Below are positions 1 through 5,171 of a stretch of 5,723 nt of DNA, piece after piece. A program made the translations under genes and the position numbers. Below the pieces are notes generated by a model. It was not told where the DNA came from. It searched no databases and saw only the letters and a list, made by a program, of their open reading frames with translations. Location: positions 1-5,723 of the forward strand of contig DHFN01000238.1 of assembly GCA_002402275.1 (NCBI GenBank). The letters are read 5' to 3'. Each line of letters opens with the position of its first letter. Within the stretch, counting starts at the first letter, position 1. The stretch is from Anaerolineales bacterium UBA4823. Lineage in GTDB: Bacteria > Chloroflexota > Anaerolineae > Anaerolineales > UBA4823.

Positions 1-227
1 GGGGGAGGATAAAGGTGGGGGGGCTCCCTTTCCCCCCTGGCGGAGAAGTCTCAAGTGGGCGCTCCTTTTCCTCCCCCCTGGCGGGGGAGTCTCAAGTGGG
101 CGTTCCCTTTCCTCCCCCCTGGCCGGGGAGTCTCAAGTGGGCGTTCCCTTTCCTCCCCCCTGGCGGGGGAGTCTCAAGTGGGCGCTCCCTTTCCTACCCC
201 CTGGCGGGGGAGGACAAAGGTGGGGGG
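1..227. repeat. 41-bp GC-rich tandem repeat array with hairpin-forming units
   Basis: Five consecutive 41-base units end in TGGC at 41, 82, 123, 164 and 205, and a partial sixth runs to about 227. Internal units share GTCTCAAGTGGGCG. The first and the last partial unit instead share GGAYAAAGGTGGGG, so the array has distinct edge and core versions. Across most unit junctions the sequence forms a hairpin with stem CTCCCCC/GGGGGAG and loop CTGGC, for example 71-89 and 153-171. The copy at 112-130 loses one pair and the one at 194-213 is interrupted. The array starts 10 bases beyond the stop codon of the neighbouring minus-strand gene, so it would form stacked hairpins in that gene's 3' UTR. It touches the window edge and may extend further. 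Spurious peptides of the SPLAGE type from such palindromes are, as I recall, common in bacterial genomes, which suggests a dispersed REP-like element that has been tandemly amplified. Confidence 0.93.
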
Positions 228-236
228 TTTAAAAGG

Positions 237-953
237 TCATCTCCTTTTCAACGTAACTGTCTTACTTATCCTTCGCAAATCCTCATCCCGAAAACTCATA
301 CTCAAATACAACGTATCCCCCGGCTTGGGTTGAACCGCGTACTCCACCCAGATAGGGCAGCTTTCACTCCCTGAATACTCCACATTCCGAAAAACCAGTA
401 GGTCTGGACGCCATTTCATCAACACGAGTTCTCCAAAACAACCGGTTTCCCAATGGTACTTTCCACATGCCTCACCGGTCTGGCAGGCAGGAAAAAATTC
501 AATGAGGATCAACTGGTTTGGACGCGCCTGCTTATTGATCGTGATAGAAACCATCCCTCGCCATTGTCCGACCATTTCCGTATAGAGCTGTGTCATTAAT
601 CCAAAATAATAAACGGGGGGTTGAGTGGGTGCCCGATGGCTAGTCGGAGTAGAACTCATCCTCGAACCAGATGGCAGGGTGGGTAACGGGGTAGAAGTAA
701 ATGGCATTGAGGTTTTATCGGCGAATTCGGTTTGGATTGGAGAAACTGTCTTTTTTGTTTTGATTGGTTTTGTCGCTACTGGGTTTTCGGCAAGGTTTGT
801 AGGAGTAGCCAACCAAGGTGTCCGTAGGTAAACAGTTGGGGTCGATCCGATCAAAAAATAATCCACCAGGCTCCAACCACCATAAACCAGCAAGGCAGCT
901 GCCCAGAGAGCAAGGATAGCAATAAGAATGGTCTGGTGGGTGCGTTTATTCAT
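237..953 (-). CDS. membrane-anchored extracytoplasmic protein with Thr/Pro linker and four-cysteine domain, function unknown
   Basis: This is a 238-residue protein I cannot assign to a named family. Residues 8-35 form one hydrophobic segment after a short positively charged start (NKR), which fits an uncleaved signal anchor. Residues 37-112 are a low-complexity linker rich in Thr, Pro and Ser, as in many surface proteins. Residues 113-238 look like a compact, mostly beta domain that opens with VGQWRGMVSI and contains four cysteines (C157, C163, C172, C199), which could form two disulfides outside the membrane. The WxG-type opening followed by alternating strands recalls lipocalin-like or small beta-barrel domains, but that is a guess. 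The start is ATG at 953; the ribosome binding site is weak (a GAG about 6 bases upstream). The gene has its own promoter at 999-1027 and is followed by the tandem repeat array. It is probably exported and displayed on the cell surface. Confidence 0.8.
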   Translation of the reverse strand: MNKRTHQTILIAILALWAAALLVYGGWSLVDYFLIGSTPTVYLRTPWLATPTNLAENPVATKPIKTKKTVSPIQTEFADKTSMPFTSTPLPTLPSGSRMSSTPTSHRAPTQPPVYYFGLMTQLYTEMVGQWRGMVSITINKQARPNQLILIEFFPACQTGEACGKYHWETGCFGELVLMKWRPDLLVFRNVEYSGSESCPIWVEYAVQPKPGDTLYLSMSFRDEDLRRISKTVTLKRR

Positions 954-998
954 AAAGTGCTCAATGCTGGTTTATGTTGGAACAGTCCCTCGAAAAAT

Positions 999-1027
999 AT
1001 TGTATTAATATATTATTTCATTCCCAA
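999..1027 (-). promoter_or_regulatory. sigma-70-type promoter for the four-cysteine membrane protein gene
   Basis: Read on the minus strand, a -35 element TTGGGA (1027-1022) is separated by exactly 17 bases from a -10 element TACAAT (1004-999). They match the consensus at 4 of 6 and 5 of 6 positions. The predicted start of transcription is near 992, which gives a leader of about 38 bases before the ATG at 953. The interval lies in the AT-rich 101-base gap after the upstream gene and is the only gap of that length in this left part. No convincing terminator hairpin is seen between the two genes. Confidence 0.55.
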
Positions 1028-1054
1028 GCTGTTTAATATAGCAAGGTGCTCTCT

Positions 1055-1432
1055 TCATTTTCTATCCCGAAGAGGTGGTGAGTAGATGACTACTTTTATC
1101 ATTCCCGGTTCACCCAGGGGTACATTTGGGTTGCAGACCAGTGTCATTCGCAAGGGATGCTGCATAGATAGAGTCCGTTTCACGGTTTGGTTTGCACAAC
1201 CAGAAAACGTGGCTTTATAGTCAAGGGGCCGTACTGCGTAAGCAACCTTTTTACCTTGCTTTATTTTGAATTTGTACTCGGTTGAACCACTATTAAGCTG
1301 GATGGAAGCTTTTCCCCAGGTGCGATTGATCACTGTTAACCACACCCGTTTGGTTCCGAGAGGTTGAATGGCGCTGAATAAAAAAGCAGCCACAAGTACC
1401 AAACTGACAAGAATGGTTTTTTTATTAACCAT
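1055..1432 (-). CDS. small secreted protein with one cysteine pair, function unknown
   Basis: The gene encodes 125 residues with a clear Sec signal: a basic N-terminus (VNKK), a hydrophobic core of about 15 residues (ILVSLVLVAAFLFSA) and a likely cleavage point or uncleaved anchor near residue 26. The mature part of about 100 residues is probably a small beta sandwich with two cysteines (about C79 and C100) placed to form a disulfide. It has no recognisable enzymatic motif. The start is the ATG at 1432, because AGGAGG (1443-1438) lies 5 bases upstream of it. An in-frame GTG at 1438 begins inside that Shine-Dalgarno sequence and cannot be the start. Only 13 bases separate it from the gmd stop codon, so it is almost certainly co-transcribed with gmd and perhaps translationally coupled to it. 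Similar short secreted proteins (TVINxx... opening, late cysteine pair) are, to my recollection, frequent in Anaerolineae, but I cannot name the family. Confidence 0.8.
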   Translation of the reverse strand: MVNKKTILVSLVLVAAFLFSAIQPLGTKRVWLTVINRTWGKASIQLNSGSTEYKFKIKQGKKVAYAVRPLDYKATFSGCANQTVKRTLSMQHPLRMTLVCNPNVPLGEPGMIKVVIYSPPLRDRK

Positions 1433-1445
1433 CTTCACCTCCTCA

Positions 1446-2507
1446 TTACATCGTGATCACTTGACTATCCCAACGGTGCCAATTTCCATGGTGTTTCTCT
1501 AACAATTTACGCCCTTCACCAGGCGATTCTAATCCGATCAATTCCAAATCCGCATCTACCATAATGCGGATTAAGTCTTTAAAAAAAATACGCGGCTCCC
1601 AACTCAATTCTTGGCGGGCATAACTAGGGTCTGCCATCAAGTAATCCACTTCGGTAGGGCGGAAATAACGGGGATCAATCTCCACATAATCGTGCCAATC
1701 TAGGTTGACATAGCCAAAAGCTTCAGATAAAAATTCCCGTACGGAATGTGCTTCCCCTGTGCCGATTACAAAATCATCGGCTCGGTCATGTTGCAGCATC
1801 TTCCACATCGCAGCGACATAATCGGGAGCATACCCCCAATCCCGTTTGGCATCCAAGTTTCCGAGGTAGAGTTTCCTCTGTTTGCCAGCTTTGATCGCAG
1901 CCACAGCTCGGGTGATCTTACGAGTGACGAAAGTTTCACCCCGGCGGGGAGATTCATGATTAAAAAGAATGCCATTGCAGGCAAAAAGCTCATATCCTTG
2001 GCGATAGTTGCGCGTGACCCAGTAGGCATACAATTTCGCTGCGGCATAGGGGCTGCGGGGTTGAAATGGCGTGCTCTCATTTTGAGGGGGTTTCGCACCG
2101 CCAAACATCTCGCTCGAGGAAGCCTGATAAAAACGGGCAGAGATGCTGCTCTTGCGGATCGCCTCTAAAATACGAATAGTCCCTAAACCTGTTATATCGC
2201 CAGTATACTCCGGTAAATCAAAGCTCACTCGCACATGGCTCTGAGCTGCCAGGTGATAAACCTCATCGGGTCGGACATTGTAGATTAAATCCACTAAATT
2301 GCCAGTGTTCGCTAAATCGCCATAATGGAGATATAAGCTTACCTTTTCTCCATTATGAGGATCGCGATAGAGATGATCAATTCGTTGGGTGTTAAAAGTA
2401 CTTGCACGCCGTATCAAACCATGTACTTCGTAACCCTTGGACAATAATAACTCTGCTAGATAAGAGCCATCTTGTCCAGTAATTCCAGTGATTAATGCTT
2501 TTGTCAT
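1446..2507 (-). CDS. gmd: GDP-mannose 4,6-dehydratase
   Basis: This enzyme converts GDP-D-mannose to GDP-4-dehydro-6-deoxy-D-mannose, the cytoplasmic precursor of GDP-fucose, GDP-rhamnose, GDP-perosamine and related sugars for surface glycans. The 353-residue protein is full length for the family and an extended short-chain dehydrogenase. The Rossmann dinucleotide loop GITGQDG is at residues 8-14, the catalytic region SSSEMFG at 130-136, and the YxxxK pair is Y154/K158. The family signatures NHESPRRG (183-190), KRDWG (221-225) and PRYFRPTEVD (279-288) are all intact. The ATG at 2507 is preceded by a purine-rich AAAGAG and five A residues, a weak ribosome binding site. A small secreted protein gene follows after 13 bases. 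No GDP-fucose synthase, RMD or other enzyme using the product is in this window, so the final sugar cannot be inferred. The antiterminator gene upstream suggests a polysaccharide locus. Confidence 0.97.
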   Translation of the reverse strand: MTKALITGITGQDGSYLAELLLSKGYEVHGLIRRASTFNTQRIDHLYRDPHNGEKVSLYLHYGDLANTGNLVDLIYNVRPDEVYHLAAQSHVRVSFDLPEYTGDITGLGTIRILEAIRKSSISARFYQASSSEMFGGAKPPQNESTPFQPRSPYAAAKLYAYWVTRNYRQGYELFACNGILFNHESPRRGETFVTRKITRAVAAIKAGKQRKLYLGNLDAKRDWGYAPDYVAAMWKMLQHDRADDFVIGTGEAHSVREFLSEAFGYVNLDWHDYVEIDPRYFRPTEVDYLMADPSYARQELSWEPRIFFKDLIRIMVDADLELIGLESPGEGRKLLEKHHGNWHRWDSQVITM

Positions 2508-2535
2508 TTTTTCTCTTTATAGATTTAATATGTGA

Positions 2536-2776
2536 CTACAACTTAATTAGTCGAAGCACAACACCAACAGCAAGAATTTAAGTAATCTATTCTCTTCGCA
2601 GATATTTTACCCTATAACAGGGAGGAAAGAATCATTTTGACAAATCGAGCGTGCTTACGCTCTTCAAAGAACATTCTTTCATCATGATTAATGGTCATGG
2701 TTTGGACAAAGTTACAATTATCCATAAGTGAGAAATTGTTCATCAAGCGCGCTCCGCCCTTCCGACATACGGACAA
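2536..2776 (-). pseudogene. probable remnant of a zinc-ribbon SAM-dependent methyltransferase (alternatively an intact 43-residue ORF)
   Basis: An ATG at 2743, with GGAG 8 bases upstream, opens a 43-codon frame ending in TAG at 2612-2614. The frame is open upstream to a TTG at 2776. Its residues include DNCNFVQT and then DERMFFEERKHARFVKMIL. After the TAG the same frame continues with GKISAKRI for eight codons. From 2577 a shifted frame reads ILAVGVVLRLIKL before a stop at 2536-2538. In that order the pieces mimic the layout of sugar-type methyltransferases with an N-terminal CxxC-CxxC ribbon, a YxxxYF-type helix and motif I (ILDVGCGxGxxL). Here both first cysteines of the ribbon are replaced (LSVC, MDNC), and motif I has lost its Asp and second Gly. 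Frame breaks and lost key residues point to decay; the rest of the domain is gone. The fragment is short, so chance resemblance is possible. It lies on the same strand between the antiterminator gene and gmd. Confidence 0.42.
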
Positions 2777-2808
2777 TCAAAAATTTCGTCCTTTATCATT
2801 CCCAATTA

Positions 2809-2844
2809 TCGGTTAAGCAAAACCGAAAATCTATTAATTAACCG
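2809..2844 (-). promoter_or_regulatory. pair of mutually exclusive hairpins after the antiterminator gene
   Basis: On the transcribed (minus) strand three segments can pair: CGGTTAA (2844-2838), TCGGTT (2826-2821) and TTAACCGA (2816-2809). The second and third form a 6-bp stem with a 6-base loop (2809-2826). The first and third form a 7-bp stem (2810-2816 with 2838-2844). Only one can form at a time, as in attenuators. There is no clear run of T after either stem, so this is not a confident terminator. It begins 18 bases after the stop codon of the NusG paralogue. Function is unproven. Confidence 0.25.
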
Positions 2845-2862
2845 TAAAATACACCTACGCTT

Positions 2863-3372
2863 TTAACCTTTTTGTGCCAATGCGCCAATATTCAATTCCA
2901 AAGGAACTTGGCGCTGTTCACTTAATAACTTTAATAACACTCTCACTCGTTCTTTGCCAGGAACGCGGGCATCGAAAATTGCTTCGTATCCAGCAAAAGG
3001 GCCTTCCCGAATCCAGACCAAATCACCTGGTTTTAATCCCAAGAAAAGCTCTCCACCCGCTTCTGCAACTTCTTTTACTCTTTTTTGAATAGCCAGGATC
3101 AAATGCTCGGGGACACTGGCTGGCTCATCCCCAAAACTCACTAAACCCAGTGTATGGGGCATCCACCGAAAATAGGATAATCCCAATCGGTCTATATCAA
3201 CCCGAATAAACATGTATCCGGGGAAATACGGTTTAACTTTTTTAGCCCTTGGATTGATTGGATTCACTCGTAAGCGAGGGTAATAAACCGCAATCTGTTG
3301 GTTGAGCATTTGTTGGTAAACAAGTTCTTCTTTGCGAGGCTTACATCGCAAAGTGTACCAATTTTCCGCCAT
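2863..3372 (-). CDS. specialised NusG paralogue, transcription antiterminator of the RfaH/UpxY/LoaP kind
   Basis: This 169-residue protein is close to the size of RfaH (about 160). Residues 4-95 are an NGN domain, opening with WYTLRCKPRKE and carrying the PYFPGYMFIRVD core strand at 48-59. Residues 113-150 are a KOW domain (LKPGDLVWIREGPFAGYEA). Family members bind RNA polymerase near the clamp and make it resistant to pausing and termination, usually on one long polysaccharide or secondary-metabolite operon. The short length, the RfaH-like N-terminus and the position upstream of gmd favour a dedicated paralogue over housekeeping NusG, which normally sits beside secE and rplK. I place the start at the ATG at 3372, giving MAENWYTL in line with the family, with a TAGG 6 bases upstream. 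A longer frame to 3426 adds 18 residues that have no counterpart in the family. A hairpin and a perfect -10 box lie upstream. Confidence 0.9.
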   Translation of the reverse strand: MAENWYTLRCKPRKEELVYQQMLNQQIAVYYPRLRVNPINPRAKKVKPYFPGYMFIRVDIDRLGLSYFRWMPHTLGLVSFGDEPASVPEHLILAIQKRVKEVAEAGGELFLGLKPGDLVWIREGPFAGYEAIFDARVPGKERVRVLLKLLSEQRQVPLELNIGALAQKG

Positions 3373-3390
3373 TGACAACCTACCCTCAAA

Positions 3391-3404
3391 GAGATGGTTA
3401 TCTC
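3391..3404 (-). promoter_or_regulatory. small hairpin in the leader of the NusG paralogue
   Basis: A perfect 5-bp inverted repeat, GAGAT and ATCTC with loop AACC on the minus strand, lies 18 bases before the ATG at 3372, inside the predicted leader of about 118 bases. It could mask the ribosome binding region or be a recruitment signal of the ops/hairpin type used by NusG paralogues. Five base pairs is little, so chance is a real alternative. Confidence 0.2.
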
Positions 3405-3496
3405 CCATTAATAATATCCAAAACATCCATCCGGAAACTCACGTAAAAACTCTGACCTAAACTCTACAATCTTTGCATTACTCTTCTAGACCAAAA

Positions 3497-3526
3497 ATTA
3501 TACCCTCTATTTAATGATTATGAAGA
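3497..3526 (-). promoter_or_regulatory. candidate promoter for the NusG paralogue
   Basis: The minus strand carries a perfect -10 hexamer TATAAT (3502-3497). Eighteen bases further upstream, TCTTCA (3526-3521) is only a poor -35 match (3 of 6), and there is no extended TGn motif, so the promoter may need an activator. It lies between the stop codon of the metallopeptidase-like gene (3531) and the antiterminator gene, and predicts transcription from about 3490. No terminator hairpin is visible between 3531 and this site, so readthrough from the tpiA group is also possible. Confidence 0.4.
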
Positions 3527-3530
3527 AATT

Positions 3531-4274
3531 TTACATAAAATTATCTCTTTTTCTTGTTGTTAAAATTCGTAAGCTAAGCAGCGGTAACCAGATGAGGACA
3601 TGAGTCATTAAACTTAGAGAGAGCACCAAATTAAAAGACCTAACAATCCAATTGGAAGGGTCGCGTAAGGCATTCAGCAACCAAAAACCTCCTCCAACCA
3701 ACCAGATCGTTATTCCAAAAAAGCTCATCAGGGAACCTATGATCAACCAGCTTCGCCGATCTGAAGCGGAAGGGATCATGGTTGAGCTAATCGCCAGGAT
3801 CAAATAAAACCAAATCCAAAAATCTGGCTGCTGAATCAAGATGGTGATTGCCGATGAGATTTGCTGCCAAGATTCTATGGGCAAGGTTATCCATATATCT
3901 ATAAGATGTAATTTGGTAGTTCCAATAAATCCTATTAGGGTGCTTCCGCTCAGGAGGGGAGCTAGCCCGATCAAACCATCACGGATGAAATCTACTTTTT
4001 CGGTTTCTACATAACCCAAGCTTAGTTTTCCGTTTGGCAAACTTTTCGGGAGCAAAGATAAATTTCCGGTCGAAACACCAAGAAGTTTAGCCATTAGATA
4101 ATGACTAATTTCATGAAGAAAGACGCCAGGTATGAGTAACAAAGAGAAAATAACCACTACAATGTCTAGACGATGAATGAGGTTAAAAAGAAGAGCTTGT
4201 GCCTCCCAGTGTACTCGTCGTTGGACGAGCATAAAAGAAGGCACAAGAATGATGAACCAGAATAGATCAGTCAC
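3531..4274 (-). CDS. polytopic membrane metallopeptidase-like protein, M50 style
   Basis: This 247-residue protein has about five or six hydrophobic segments (roughly 3-17, 37-53, 98-118, 152-170, 176-200, 208-236). At 50-66 a membrane segment carries GVFLHEISHYLMAKLLGV, with an HExxH zinc motif (H54, E55, H58) in the setting typical of M50 intramembrane proteases. A later PSASD motif (P168, D172) is a plausible site for the third zinc ligand, although it is not the canonical NxxPxxxLDG. Proteins of this class cleave membrane-bound substrates such as anti-sigma factors, but no substrate is visible here. The start is a GTG at 4274, directly after an in-frame TAG and without a clear ribosome binding site, so expression may depend on coupling to tpiA, which ends 19 bases upstream. 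An alternative ATG at 4232 would remove the first hydrophobic stretch. The catalytic class is likely; the role is unknown. Confidence 0.8.
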   Translation of the reverse strand: MTDLFWFIILVPSFMLVQRRVHWEAQALLFNLIHRLDIVVVIFSLLLIPGVFLHEISHYLMAKLLGVSTGNLSLLPKSLPNGKLSLGYVETEKVDFIRDGLIGLAPLLSGSTLIGFIGTTKLHLIDIWITLPIESWQQISSAITILIQQPDFWIWFYLILAISSTMIPSASDRRSWLIIGSLMSFFGITIWLVGGGFWLLNALRDPSNWIVRSFNLVLSLSLMTHVLIWLPLLSLRILTTRKRDNFM

Positions 4275-4293
4275 ACACTATATAACTTTGGAT

Positions 4294-5079
4294 TTACTTG
4301 GAAGAAGCAGCTGCCTGAACGATGCCAATATACTCATCCGCTTTCAAACTTGCCCCGCCAACCAGTGCACCATCAATCTCGGGTTGGGTGAAAAACTCTT
4401 TAGCATTCCCAGCTTTTACGGATCCTCCATAGAGTACTCGGACTGACTGAGCAATTTCAGATACAAATAAATCAGCAAGAGTTGAACGGATGTATTGGGT
4501 TACTACCGTATTTGCACCTGATCCACTAGCAGCCCGACCGGTTCCAATTGCCCATACTGGCTCATAAGCTATCACTAGTGGAACCCCTGTTTCTTGACTC
4601 ATGGACAATGAAACACCTTGTAAAGCCAGTTTAACCTGCCGCTCTACCACCTCACCGGTTTTTCCAGCCTCATTTTCTTGCAAAGTCTCGCCCACACAGA
4701 GAATTGGGATCAACCCAACCGCGTATGCTGCTAGAACCTTTTTATTAACGGTTTCATCCGTCTCCCCAAAGTACGCCCGTCTTTCCGAATGTCCAAGTAT
4801 GACATAGCTGCAGAGTTCTGCGACCATCAATGGAGATACTTCTCCCGTATATGCGCCGGCATTTTCCCAGTGCATATTTTGGGCACCTAATCGGATAGAT
4901 GTTTCCTCTAAAAGCGTTTTTACTGGAAGGAGGCTAGTAAATGGAGGGCAAATCGCCACCTCGACCTGGGTGAATTTTTCCAAACCGTGGACTAATTCAG
5001 CTGCCAACTGTTTTGCTTCAGCTATGGTTTTGTACATTTTCCAATTCCCAGCCACCAATGGAATGCGTTTCTTTTCCAT
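4294..5079 (-). CDS. tpiA: triosephosphate isomerase
   Basis: This enzyme interconverts dihydroxyacetone phosphate and glyceraldehyde 3-phosphate in cytoplasmic glycolysis and gluconeogenesis. The protein has 261 residues, slightly longer than the usual 250. All catalytic residues are present: N12 and K14 in AGNWKM, H97 in ILGHSERR and E173 in AYEPVWAIGTG, where the flexible loop 6 follows the Glu. The phosphate-binding YGGSV is at 217-221 and GALVGGASL is near the C-terminus. The start is the ATG at 5079, preceded by GAGG with 5 bases between. An in-frame GTG at 5085 begins within that ribosome binding sequence and is rejected. The gene follows pgk after a 92-base gap that holds a strong terminator, and precedes the metallopeptidase-like gene by 19 bases. 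I see no good promoter between the terminator and the start, so tpiA may rely on partial readthrough. Confidence 0.98.
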   Translation of the reverse strand: MEKKRIPLVAGNWKMYKTIAEAKQLAAELVHGLEKFTQVEVAICPPFTSLLPVKTLLEETSIRLGAQNMHWENAGAYTGEVSPLMVAELCSYVILGHSERRAYFGETDETVNKKVLAAYAVGLIPILCVGETLQENEAGKTGEVVERQVKLALQGVSLSMSQETGVPLVIAYEPVWAIGTGRAASGSGANTVVTQYIRSTLADLFVSEIAQSVRVLYGGSVKAGNAKEFFTQPEIDGALVGGASLKADEYIGIVQAAASSK

Positions 5080-5124
5080 ATTCACCTCATCTGTCTACGA
5101 AACATCGAAAATATTTGTTCGAAT

Positions 5125-5155
5125 AAAAAAGAAGGGAGAATTTTCATCTCCCTTC
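5125..5155 (-). terminator. intrinsic terminator after pgk
   Basis: On the minus strand a perfect 9-bp stem GAAGGGAGA/TCTCCCTTC with a 7-base loop is followed immediately by six T residues. It begins 16 bases after the pgk stop codon. On the plus strand the hairpin is followed by AAAAG, so it works only in the minus direction. It sits between two functionally linked glycolytic genes, so it probably reduces rather than abolishes tpiA transcription from the pgk promoter. Confidence 0.88.
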
Positions 5156-5171
5156 AAAAGTTTTCTTGAGA

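Noticed and set aside
1..227. CRISPR array
   Set aside because: The 41-bp units are contiguous and near-identical along their whole length, so there are no unique spacers, and no cas gene is present.
15..374. Plus-strand open frames across the repeat array with SPLAGES-type repeated peptides
   Set aside because: The frames are open only because the 41-bp repeat lacks stops. The repeated peptide shifts frame from unit to unit, the frame overlaps a real minus-strand gene, and there is no ribosome binding site.
1746..2168. Open frames on both strands within gmd
   Set aside because: They are out-of-frame shadows of an intact, strongly conserved gmd and show no family features.
2610..2622. CCCT/AGGG hairpin as a terminator
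   Set aside because: The stem is only 4 bp and is followed by TAAAAT on the minus strand, with no T tract.
3373..3426. Longer N-terminus for the NusG paralogue starting at 3426
   Set aside because: The extra 18 residues precede the family-typical WYTLRCK opening, have no NGN counterpart, and the ATG at 3372 has a usable upstream TAGG.
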